Positions 42,851-50,345 of a stretch of DNA of 64,000 bases are shown here, in pieces. How positions within the stretch are numbered: the first letter of the stretch is position 1; each line of letters opens with the position of its first letter. The stretch is from Enterococcus timonensis (lineage in GTDB: Bacteria; Bacillota; Bacilli; Lactobacillales; Enterococcaceae). The notes beneath the pieces are model-generated. The model saw only the letters and a program-made list of their open reading frames with translations, was not told the DNA's origin and did no database searches. Location: assembly GCF_900104595.1 (NCBI RefSeq), contig NZ_FNVY01000002.1, positions 260,766 to 324,765 on the forward strand. Reading direction: 5' to 3'. Both the position numbers and the translations under genes were made by a program.

Positions 42851-44257
42851 ATGACTATTGATTGGAAATCAGAAGTTGAAGCACGCAAAGATGATTTGTT
42901 AAAAGATTTATTTTCCTTATTAGAAATTAATAGCGAAAGAGACGACACGAAAGCGACCGACGACGCGCCAGTTGGACCAGGACCAAAAGAAGCTCTTTTA
43001 AAGATGCTCTCATTAGGTGAACGAGACGGCTTTATCACCAAAAATGTTGAAAATATTGCCGGCCATATTGAATATGGAGCAGGAAGTGAAACGCTAGGAA
43101 TTTTTGGCCATATGGATGTTGTGCCAGCAGGTTCTGGTTGGGTGAGTGATCCTTACAAACCAGAAATTCGCGACGGAAAAATTTACGCTCGTGGTACTAG
43201 TGACGATAAAGGACCAAGTGTGGCCGCTTATTACGCACTAAAAATTATTAAAGAATTAAATTTACCATTGTCTAAACGGATTCGCTTTGTTATCGGTTCC
43301 GATGAAGAAAGTGGTTGGAAAGATATGGATCGCTATTTTGCAGTGGAGGAAAAACCTGACTTTGGTTTTTCACCTGACGCAGAATTTCCGATTATTAATG
43401 GAGAAAAAGGAAACATTACCATTAAAGTTACCGCCAAAGGAACCAACGGCGACGGCTTGAAATTAAATTCTTTTGCTTCTGGTTTGCGCGAAAATATGGT
43501 GCCCGAATCAGCCACGGCAAATTTAACTGCAGAATCGATTGAAGAAGCGGCTAAAATCGAAGTAGATTTTCTTAATTTTGTGGAAGGTCATCCTGTCACT
43601 GGAAAAGTTGAACGGAGCGATCAACAACTGACTTTAAAAGTAATTGGCAAATCAGCCCACGGCGCTAGCCCACAAACAGGAATTAATGCCGGCACCACTT
43701 TGGCGAAATTTTTAAATAAATTATCTCTAGAACAAGGCGCCAAAGATTTTGCTTTTGTAGGTTCTTTAATTCATACTGATTTTTATGGAAAAAATCTCGG
43801 CGTCGCTTATAAAGATGAAAAAATGGGCGAGTTGACTATGAACGCCGGACTTTTACATTTTACAGACGGTGAAGATGACAACTTGATCACTTTGAATTTC
43901 CGTTACCCTCAAGGCACAAACCCTGATATTTTATTAGCAGGTGTAACTAATGCTGTAGGTAAAGATCTCCAAGTTGAAAAAGGTGCTCGCGATAGCCAAC
44001 CACATTATGTACCAATGGATGATCCATTGGTGAAAACTTTACTGGACGTTTATCAAGAACACACCGGACTTCCCGGCTTTGAACAAATTATTGGCGGCGG
44101 AACATTTGGCCGCTTGTTAGAACGCGGCGTGGCGTTTGGCGCCCAATTCCCTGGTTACACGGACACCATGCACCAAGCCAATGAATTTATGGCCGTGGAT
44201 GATATTTTGCGCGCGACCGTCATTTATGCCGATGCTATTTATCGTTTGGCAAAATAA
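42851..44257 (+). CDS. pepV: Dipeptidase PepV (M20 family)
   Basis: 468 residues, the usual PepV length. Metal site motifs: FGHMDVVPAG (His ligand), ARGTSDDKGPS (bridging Asp), GSDEESGWKD (catalytic/metal Glu pair), FSPDAEFPIINGEKG and the C-terminal GGGTFGRLLERGVAFGAQFPG. It cleaves a broad range of dipeptides in the cytoplasm, important in lactic acid bacteria that live on peptides. ATG 42851 lies eight bases after AAAAAGGAG; the GTG at 42842 overlaps that site. Followed by a terminator. Confidence 0.94.
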   Translation: MTIDWKSEVEARKDDLLKDLFSLLEINSERDDTKATDDAPVGPGPKEALLKMLSLGERDGFITKNVENIAGHIEYGAGSETLGIFGHMDVVPAGSGWVSDPYKPEIRDGKIYARGTSDDKGPSVAAYYALKIIKELNLPLSKRIRFVIGSDEESGWKDMDRYFAVEEKPDFGFSPDAEFPIINGEKGNITIKVTAKGTNGDGLKLNSFASGLRENMVPESATANLTAESIEEAAKIEVDFLNFVEGHPVTGKVERSDQQLTLKVIGKSAHGASPQTGINAGTTLAKFLNKLSLEQGAKDFAFVGSLIHTDFYGKNLGVAYKDEKMGELTMNAGLLHFTDGEDDNLITLNFRYPQGTNPDILLAGVTNAVGKDLQVEKGARDSQPHYVPMDDPLVKTLLDVYQEHTGLPGFEQIIGGGTFGRLLERGVAFGAQFPGYTDTMHQANEFMAVDDILRATVIYADAIYRLAK

Positions 44258-44266
44258 ATAATTCAA

Positions 44267-44302
44267 ATTAAAAAATCCAGCAAAATTTTTGCTGGATTTT
44301 TT
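44267..44302 (+). terminator. Terminator of pepV
   Basis: AAATCCAGCAAAA paired with TTTTGCTGGATTT, ending in T8. Confidence 0.92.
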
Positions 44303-44308
44303 TTGTGC

Positions 44309-44352
44309 GCAAAAAAAATAGCGAGCCGGCAAAAAACTTTGCCAGCTCGCTA
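44309..44352 (-). terminator. Terminator of the MsmK-type ATPase gene
   Basis: On the minus strand TAGCGAGC ... GCTCGCTA with further internal pairing TGGCAAA/TTTGCCG, followed by T8 (44318-44311). Confidence 0.9.
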
Positions 44353-44374
44353 GAAAAAGGGGGACCTAGGTTAA

Positions 44375-45481
44375 TTAACGGACAACAAGTTCCGTTTCTG
44401 GGTCGAAGAAGTGACCTTTAGAAATATTAAAGGAAAGATCAATTTGATCGCCAGGACGATAGAAGTTACGTGCATCGACTTTAGAAACAAATTCAGTTTC
44501 GTCGATTTTAGTGTATAACATCGTTTCAGCACCTAAAAGTTCTGATACAACGATTTCAGATTTTACAACAGCTTCAGGAGCAGTTTCTAAGGCAATTGGT
44601 TCGGAGTGAATATCTTCTGGACGAATCCCGAAAATGATTTCTTTTCCTTCGTAGCCATGTTCAACTAAGACTTTATGTTTGCCTTCTGGTAATTTCAATT
44701 TCAAATCTTTACCATTTGAAATGTAACCATCTTTGTCCAAAGTAACAGTGAAGAAGTTCATAGCAGGAGAACCAATGAAAGAAGCGACGAATAAATTATT
44801 CGGTGTATCATAAACTTCTTTTGGTGTACCTACTTGTTGAATCAAACCAACGGACATAATAACAATCCGGTCAGCCATGGTCATAGCTTCTGTTTGGTCA
44901 TGGGTTACGTAAATTGTAGTAGTTTCCAAACGACGGTGCAATTTAGCGATTTCTGCCCGCATGGAAACACGTAATTTGGCATCCAAGTTAGACAAAGGTT
45001 CATCCATTAGAAAGACTCTTGCATCACGAACGATGGCCCGACCTAAAGCAACCCGTTGACGTTGTCCACCAGATAATGCTGCTGGTTTACGTTTCAAGAA
45101 TTCTGTTAAGCCTAAAATTTCAGCGGCATTTTCTACCCGTTTTTGAATTTCAGCTTTTTCATATTTACGCAATTTCAAACCAAAAGCCATGTTATCATAC
45201 ACAGTCATATGTGGATACAAGGCATAGTTTTGGAAAACCATGGCGATATCGCGGTCTTTTGGTGCTACATCGTTCATCACTTTGTCGCCAATTAATAATT
45301 CGCCTTCAGTGATATCTTCAAGACCGGCAATCATCCGCAAAGTAGTAGATTTACCACAACCGGAAGGACCTACGAAAACGATAAATTCGCGGTCAGCGAC
45401 ATCCAAGTTAAAGTCGTTAACAGAATAAAAGTCGTTGTTTTCGTATTTTTTGTAAATATGTTTTAAACCAATTTGTACCAT
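44375..45481 (-). CDS. Sugar ABC importer ATPase, MsmK/UgpC/MalK type
   Basis: 368 residues. ATPase domain with Walker [11 protein letters not shown] (about 38-47), Q-loop [13 protein letters not shown], signature [15 protein letters not shown], Walker [12 protein letters not shown], switch His in [16 protein letters not shown]. The C-terminal regulatory TOBE/MalK-type domain follows (about 235-368, [10 protein letters not shown]). It powers carbohydrate importers and is often shared among several in Gram-positives. It stands alone here, so it probably serves the ATPase-less importer at 1.0-4.2 kb and others. ATG 45481 after AAGGTGAG is preferred over GTG 45490. Confidence 0.93.
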   Translation of the reverse strand: MVQIGLKHIYKKYENNDFYSVNDFNLDVADREFIVFVGPSGCGKSTTLRMIAGLEDITEGELLIGDKVMNDVAPKDRDIAMVFQNYALYPHMTVYDNMAFGLKLRKYEKAEIQKRVENAAEILGLTEFLKRKPAALSGGQRQRVALGRAIVRDARVFLMDEPLSNLDAKLRVSMRAEIAKLHRRLETTTIYVTHDQTEAMTMADRIVIMSVGLIQQVGTPKEVYDTPNNLFVASFIGSPAMNFFTVTLDKDGYISNGKDLKLKLPEGKHKVLVEHGYEGKEIIFGIRPEDIHSEPIALETAPEAVVKSEIVVSELLGAETMLYTKIDETEFVSKVDARNFYRPGDQIDLSFNISKGHFFDPETELVVR

Positions 45482-45517
45482 TAGTTTCACTCACCTTTAT
45501 TTTTTATTTATGAGTTA

Positions 45518-45546
45518 AGTATAGTGAAAGCGGAATCGCTCCGCAA
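45518..45546 (-). promoter_or_regulatory. Promoter of the MsmK-type gene with an inverted repeat
   Basis: Minus strand: TTGCGG (45546-45541), 17 bases, TATACT (45523-45518). The inverted repeat GCGGA-N5-TCCGC lies between and over the -35, a possible operator. Confidence 0.75.
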
Positions 45547-45603
45547 TGGGAAATTGCACAAGAAAGCCTTTACTGATTTCGGCAATCTGCCAAAAAATGA
45601 AAA

Positions 45604-45642
45604 GAACCGCGATATTGTTTTCAATCGCAGTTCTTTTTTTTA
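45604..45642 (-). terminator. Terminator of the second ABC exporter operon
   Basis: Minus strand AGAACTGCGATTG, loop AAAA, CAATATCGCGGTTCT (one bulge), then T-rich sequence; immediately after the stop of the exporter gene. Confidence 0.85.
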
Positions 45643-45644
45643 TT

Positions 45645-47363
45645 TTAAGCAAATTGAGCGTGGTACAACTGATAGTAAACGCCTTTTTTAGTTAAAAGTT
45701 CTTGGTGGGTGCCACTTTCAACAATCGTTCCGGCATCCATGACGACAATTAAGTCGGCATTTTGAATAGTGGCTAGGCGATGGGCAATCACAAAACTCGT
45801 TTTGCCTTCCATCATCGTGTTAAAACTTTTTTGGATTTGTTTTTCCGTCAGCGTGTCCACATTACTTGTCGCTTCATCTAAAATTAAAAGCGGCGGATTT
45901 TTTAAAATTGTTCGAGCAATGGTCAGCAGTTGCCGTTGCCCATTGGAAATTGAAAAATCTTTTCCTAAAATCGTTTGATAACCATTGGGTAACGTTTTAA
46001 TAAAATGATCAATGCGGGCTTGTCGGCAAGCGTCTTCCAGTTGATCTTGCGTCGCTTCAGGATTTCCGAAGCGTAAATTATCAGCAATGCTGGCATTCAT
46101 CAACCAGGTTTCTTGCAAGACTAAGCCAAAATATTCTCTTAAACTTGTTCTGGAAAATTCTGTAATGGGCTGATTATCAATTAAAATTTGCCCAGCATCT
46201 ACTTCATAAAAACGCAAGAGCAAGTTAATTAAAGTCGATTTTCCAGCGCCAGTTTTTCCAACAATAGCCACTTTTTGCCCGGGTTGCACTTTTAAATTTA
46301 AATCAGTAATTAGCGTTTGATTTTTTTCATAGGAAAAATCAACATGAGAAAATTCAATTTGACCAATAATTTCTGGGAAATGAGCTGTGCTAGTGACAAT
46401 TTCTGGGGTGGCATCGAGAATCATAAAGCTGCGGTCGAGTCCGACTTTGGCAGTTTGCAATTGGGTCATCAGGCCAGAAAGTTCAATAATTGGCTTAGAA
46501 AATTGCCCAGCATAAATCGTAAAGCTAGATAAAATACCAATTGACATCGCATTAGGATGCTGAAAATAAAACCAAGCGGCCACAAAGGCAATTGCCACGT
46601 AAGCCAAATGATCTACAAAGCGGGCCGCCGGATTAGTTAAAGACGATGCAAATTGTGCTTGTTGCCCTGTTTGATAAAGTTTTTGATTAGTAGTATCAAA
46701 AAGATTTTGGCGAACATTTTCTTGTTGGAAGGCTTTAATAATTTTTTGACCAGTAATGCCTTCATCGGCAATGCTGGCTAGTTGCCCTAGCATTTCTTGT
46801 TGGGCGAAAAAAGTTTTTTGTGAATGCTTTGCCACTAAGAAATTTACTAGAAAAATAAGTGGTGTGGTGGCTAGCAAAGTTAAGGTGAGCGCAGGCGACA
46901 AGCTTAGCATAAAAATCAGACCGAGAACAATCATCGCCACTCCTTGAAATAATTGAGTAAAAATGGCAGTAATCGCCACAGAAATATTGTCCATATCATT
47001 CGTAAAACGACTGACTAAATCCCCATGACTGTGCGTGTCAAAAAATTTCACCGGCAATAAATCTAGATGAGTAATCGCCTTTGTTCGTAAAGCATGAACA
47101 CTTTCATAAGCCATTTTATTAGCAAAATATTGCGTGAGATACTGGGTCAGACTAGTGCAAATAATAAGTAAGGCTAGGCGCCACAAAATAATTTTTAAAG
47201 CAGAAAAATTCACCGCACCTTGGCCAATTAATAGGTCGACTGCTTTTCCTAAAAAATAAGTCGTAGTGACACTAGCTAAGCTACCAATAATTCCCGTGAC
47301 AAATCCCCAATAAAGAGCGGATTTTGGTTTGAGAAATAGTTTAAAACGACGGATGTTTTTCAT
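45645..47363 (-). CDS. ABC exporter half-transporter, catalytic partner
   Basis: 572 residues: six-helix exporter domain (about 15-310) and ATPase domain with Walker A GKTGAGKST, Walker B LLILDEATSNVD (normal Glu), switch His IAHRLATI, but a degenerate signature ISNGQRQ. Second gene of a heterodimeric pair; the start ATG 47363 overlaps the upstream stop as ATGA and sits behind GGAGGA. A longer reading from 47411 would lie inside the upstream gene. Related enterococcal pairs (for example EfrAB) export drugs; substrate unknown here. Confidence 0.92.
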   Translation of the reverse strand: MKNIRRFKLFLKPKSALYWGFVTGIIGSLASVTTTYFLGKAVDLLIGQGAVNFSALKIILWRLALLIICTSLTQYLTQYFANKMAYESVHALRTKAITHLDLLPVKFFDTHSHGDLVSRFTNDMDNISVAITAIFTQLFQGVAMIVLGLIFMLSLSPALTLTLLATTPLIFLVNFLVAKHSQKTFFAQQEMLGQLASIADEGITGQKIIKAFQQENVRQNLFDTTNQKLYQTGQQAQFASSLTNPAARFVDHLAYVAIAFVAAWFYFQHPNAMSIGILSSFTIYAGQFSKPIIELSGLMTQLQTAKVGLDRSFMILDATPEIVTSTAHFPEIIGQIEFSHVDFSYEKNQTLITDLNLKVQPGQKVAIVGKTGAGKSTLINLLLRFYEVDAGQILIDNQPITEFSRTSLREYFGLVLQETWLMNASIADNLRFGNPEATQDQLEDACRQARIDHFIKTLPNGYQTILGKDFSISNGQRQLLTIARTILKNPPLLILDEATSNVDTLTEKQIQKSFNTMMEGKTSFVIAHRLATIQNADLIVVMDAGTIVESGTHQELLTKKGVYYQLYHAQFA

Positions 47364-49081
47364 TGGGCATCCTCCTGTTGTGAGGCGTAAATTGCTTGAT
47401 AGACGGAACAAGTTTCAAGTAAGGAGTCATGAGTGCCAAGGCCTGCTTGATGACCATTATCTAAAACTAAAATTTGATCGGCATGAATTAAAGAAGAAAT
47501 CCGCTGAGAAATAATGATTTGGGCAGTCTCGGGATAATTTAGAGCGAGTGCTTGTTGGACTTGTCGTTCCGTTTGGTAATCTAAAGCGCTAGTGGCATCA
47601 TCTAAAATTAATAAGGCCGGATGTTTCATTAAGGCGCGGGCTAAAGTTAGCCGCTGCTTTTGTCCGCCGGAAAAGTTTTGCCCGCCGGCTTCAACTGGGG
47701 TATCAAAAGTTTGCGGAAGTGATGTTACAAAATCAAGAGTTTGCGCACTTTGTAATGCTTTGGTCATGGCTAGGATATTTGCGGTGCTACCGAATGCTAG
47801 ATTTTCAGCAATCGTTCCGGAAAATAAAACTGCCTGCTGAAAGACCACAGCTAATTGCTCAATTAATTGCGCTTTTTCTAAAGTTAAAATATTTTTCTCA
47901 GCAAAATAAATTTCGCCACGGCTCGCTTCATATTCATGAAAAATTAAAGGAATTAAAGAAGATTTTCCACTCCCCGTGCCGCCAATAACACCTAATGTGC
48001 CGCCTTTTTTTAAAGAAAAAGAAATATCGGTGAGTACAAGGCCGCTTTCTGTCGTGTAACGAAAATCAACGTTTTGAAAAGTTAAAATATTTTTATCGTC
48101 AGCAAGTACATCGACTATTTCATGTCCGACTGTCAAAGTATCTTTATCGGCCAACACTTCTGCTACCCGTAAGCCTGATGCTTGGGCGCGGGTAAAAAGC
48201 ACCACTAAATTAGCCACCACAATGAGCGCTAGTAACATTTGTGACATGTAATTAATTAGCGCCAAAATCGTTCCTTGCGTCAGGTGACCGACATTGACTT
48301 GTTGGCTACCAAAGAAAAGTAAGGCGATGATGCCGAGATTTAATAGAAAACTCGTAATCGGGGTGAGCAACGCAGAAAGATTGGCCACTTTTTCATAAGA
48401 AATCGCTAAAGACTTGGAGATTTTTTTAACTAAACCAGTAGCCAGATCAGTTTTAGTAAACGAGCGAATCACCCGGACACCAGTTAAGTTTTGCGATAAT
48501 TGCTCATTAAAGTTATCGAGATTTTTTTGAACTTTAGAATAAAGAGGAACTGAAAAATAAATAATCAACCCTAAAACAATGGCAAAAATGGGTAAAACGG
48601 CTAAAAAAATCAAACCTAACTGTCGATCTAAATAAAATGCTAGCACTACCGAACCAATACTTAAAAAAGGGGCTCGCACAAACAAGCGAATAAACATCGC
48701 CAGAGCCGTTTGTACTTGGGTAATGTCATTGGTGAGTCGATTGACTAAAGTTTTCGTACCGAAATGATCTAATTGCTGATAAGAAAATCCGTTAATTTTT
48801 TTCATTAAAGCACTGCGTAATTCGGTGCCAAATCCTTGTGAGGCAATCGAGGCAAAATACTGACAAATAATTGCACTAATCAGTCCGAGAATGGAAAGAG
48901 CCAACATCCATAATCCGTAGCGCCAAGCTGTTGCCGGATTATTTTTATTTAATCCTAAGTCAATCATGCGTGCCAACAAGAGTGGGAGTAATAATTCAAA
49001 GACCGCTTCTAAAAATTTAAAAAATGGTCCGAGAAATATTTCCTTTCGATATTTTTTGGCAAATGGTAATAATTTAAACAA
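47360..49081 (-). CDS. ABC exporter half-transporter, subunit with degenerate ATPase site
   Basis: 573 residues. Exporter membrane domain (about 15-310) and ATPase domain with Walker A GGTGSGKSS, signature FSGGQKQR, Walker B LLILDDATSALD: the catalytic Glu is Asp, and the switch His is replaced (IISQRISSL). So this subunit has the non-hydrolysing site and its partner the active one. Start is TTG 49081 with GGAGGGG about six bases upstream. First gene of the operon; no clear promoter found in the short divergent gap to the DUF1113 gene. Confidence 0.92.
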   Translation of the reverse strand: MFKLLPFAKKYRKEIFLGPFFKFLEAVFELLLPLLLARMIDLGLNKNNPATAWRYGLWMLALSILGLISAIICQYFASIASQGFGTELRSALMKKINGFSYQQLDHFGTKTLVNRLTNDITQVQTALAMFIRLFVRAPFLSIGSVVLAFYLDRQLGLIFLAVLPIFAIVLGLIIYFSVPLYSKVQKNLDNFNEQLSQNLTGVRVIRSFTKTDLATGLVKKISKSLAISYEKVANLSALLTPITSFLLNLGIIALLFFGSQQVNVGHLTQGTILALINYMSQMLLALIVVANLVVLFTRAQASGLRVAEVLADKDTLTVGHEIVDVLADDKNILTFQNVDFRYTTESGLVLTDISFSLKKGGTLGVIGGTGSGKSSLIPLIFHEYEASRGEIYFAEKNILTLEKAQLIEQLAVVFQQAVLFSGTIAENLAFGSTANILAMTKALQSAQTLDFVTSLPQTFDTPVEAGGQNFSGGQKQRLTLARALMKHPALLILDDATSALDYQTERQVQQALALNYPETAQIIISQRISSLIHADQILVLDNGHQAGLGTHDSLLETCSVYQAIYASQQEDAQ

Positions 49082-49133
49082 GCTGACCCCTCCGTTTCAT
49101 TCCTTATTTTTACATAGTTGGCGATATTTGCAA

Positions 49134-49162
49134 AGGACAGTAAGTGAAAAATTTGCTACAAT
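49134..49162 (+). promoter_or_regulatory. Promoter of the DUF1113 gene
   Basis: AGGACA (49134-49139), 17 bases, TACAAT (49157-49162) preceded by TGC. Confidence 0.6.
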
Positions 49163-49187
49163 GACAAAAAGAGCGGAGGTTGAGTGG

Positions 49188-50024
49188 ATGTTTGAGATGT
49201 TGGTCATCATTTTATTATTTTTTATGTATTCATTTCTCGGTTGGAGCTGGGAGACGGTCTATGTTTCGTTACGGCAAAAACATTTTGCCTATCGGGGATT
49301 TTTATTTGGTCCGATTACGCCGATTTATGGTTTTGCTATTTTAGGTGTGCTGTATTTTTTAGAACCGCTGCAAAATAATGTCGGCCTGCTGTTTGTAGGC
49401 GCGGTGGTGATTTGTTCGGTGGCAGAATATGTAACGAGTTTTGCTTTAGAAAAAATGTTTCACGCTTCTTGGTGGGATTATCATGATGTCCCGTTAAATG
49501 TTAATGGGCGCATTGCTTTACCGATTTCACTTTTTTGGGGACTGGCTTGTCTAGGAATTGTTTATTACGTTCAACCACTTTTTTTACAAGGAGCGCAATT
49601 TGTTTTACGCAAAACAGGCCCTTGGTTGCCTCTAACGCTTACGGCAATCACAATCGCCGATCTGATAATGACTGTAAAAAATATGGTGGCCTTTCAAAAA
49701 GCGGTGGCGGCTATCAACGCCTCTTTGGCTGAAAAAGTTCAAGAGGTCACTAGTAATTTAGAAGAAGTGAAAACAAGCATTGCTGAAAAGCGGGATAATG
49801 CCGAAAGTTTATTAAATAAACGACGTCAAAAATTAGCCCAGTGGCGAGAAGATTTATTTACTCAGCCAGAAAAATTATTAAAAGTGCCCCAATTTAATTT
49901 CCATCAACGGCGCTGGTTGAAAAACTTCCAACGGTTAGAATTGAAAAATTCCGCCCTCTCCTCAGAAGAAATCCGTAAATTCATCAAAGAACGCCAAGCA
50001 AAGTTCACCGATAAAAAAAGGTAA
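49188..50024 (+). CDS. Putative ABC-transporter-type membrane protein (DUF1113/CmpB family)
   Basis: 278 residues: about five membrane helices (LVIILLFFMYSFLGWSWETVYVS near the start, then FGPITPIYGFAILGVLYFL, GLLFVGAVVICSVAEYVTSFALEKMF, ALPISLFWGLACLGIVYYV). A Lys/Glu-rich cytoplasmic tail of about 100 residues with coiled-coil character follows (AEKVQEVTSNLEEVKTSIAEKRDN). The motif W-x-Y-x-D-x-P-L-N-x-x-G-R-I (WDYHDVPLNVNGRI) marks the PF06541 family, whose role is unknown. ATG 49188 with GGAGG; longer readings upstream lie in the divergent gene. Its last codons are inside a 32-bp direct repeat. Confidence 0.8.
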   Translation: MFEMLVIILLFFMYSFLGWSWETVYVSLRQKHFAYRGFLFGPITPIYGFAILGVLYFLEPLQNNVGLLFVGAVVICSVAEYVTSFALEKMFHASWWDYHDVPLNVNGRIALPISLFWGLACLGIVYYVQPLFLQGAQFVLRKTGPWLPLTLTAITIADLIMTVKNMVAFQKAVAAINASLAEKVQEVTSNLEEVKTSIAEKRDNAESLLNKRRQKLAQWREDLFTQPEKLLKVPQFNFHQRRWLKNFQRLELKNSALSSEEIRKFIKERQAKFTDKKR

Positions 50025-50030
50025 ATTTTG
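49999..50030 (+). repeat. 32-bp direct repeat, left copy
   Basis: Identical to 50118-50149. It covers the last eight codons and the stop of the DUF1113 gene (reading KFTDKKR-stop) and ends one base before hairpin copy C. Confidence 0.95.
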
Positions 50031-50117
50031 GGTGTTCAGTACTGTAAGAAAATAGGAAAATGGTGTAAGAGTGAGCATCACTCTGGAGGCATTTTATCTT
50101 TTTCTCTAAGTGCTACC
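50031..50117 (+). repeat. Hairpin element, copy C
   Basis: 87 bases between the direct repeats, starting GGTG and ending CTACC. Stem AGTACT (50038-50043)/AGTGCT (50109-50114); helix AGAAAA (50047-50052)/TTTTCT (50100-50105); motif T-AG-G (50053-50056) opposite AT-CT (50096-50099); helix AAAATG/CATTTT; apical AGAGTGA-GCA-TCACTCT. Helix sequences differ from copies A and B but still pair, while the T-AG-G / AT-CT motif is unchanged. Confidence 0.8.
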
Positions 50118-50149
50118 CAAAGTTCACCGATAAAAAAAGGTAAATTTTG
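50118..50149 (+). repeat. 32-bp direct repeat, right copy
   Basis: Exact match of 49999-50030, directly after hairpin copy C. Confidence 0.95.
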
Positions 50150-50171
50150 TCTGATAAAGTCGATCTACACT

Positions 50172-50219
50172 AAAAAAAGCCACAGAAAAAAGTCTTTTAC
50201 TTTTTTCTGTGGTTTTTTC
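50172..50219 (+). terminator. Terminator downstream of copy C
   Basis: CCACAGAAAAAAGT and ACTTTTTTCTGTGG around CTTTT, ending in T6. The 321-base gap 50025-50345 thus holds copy C, its direct repeats, this terminator, a PurBox and the purine permease promoter. Confidence 0.92.
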
Positions 50220-50229
50220 TTCCACGCTA

Positions 50230-50305
50230 AAAGACGAACAATAATAAAATTCTATCTATTAATTTACGAATTACTCTTGTGTCTCCGGACAAAAGGAACT
50301 AAAGT
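50230..50305 (+). promoter_or_regulatory. PurBox and promoter of the purine permease gene
   Basis: AAAGACGAACAAT (50230-50242) matches the PurR box AWWWCCGAACWWT at 11 of 13 positions. The promoter is TTGTGT (50277-50282), 17 bases, TAAAGT (50300-50305), a weak one. The central G of the box (50236) is about 76 bases before the predicted start, the spacing I recall for PurR-activated promoters in Lactococcus. A second, poorer box-like sequence is at 50262-50274. Confidence 0.6.
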
Positions 50306-50345
50306 AAAAGAATCTTCCAGTTAATGGAAAAAAGGAGAGTGCCTC

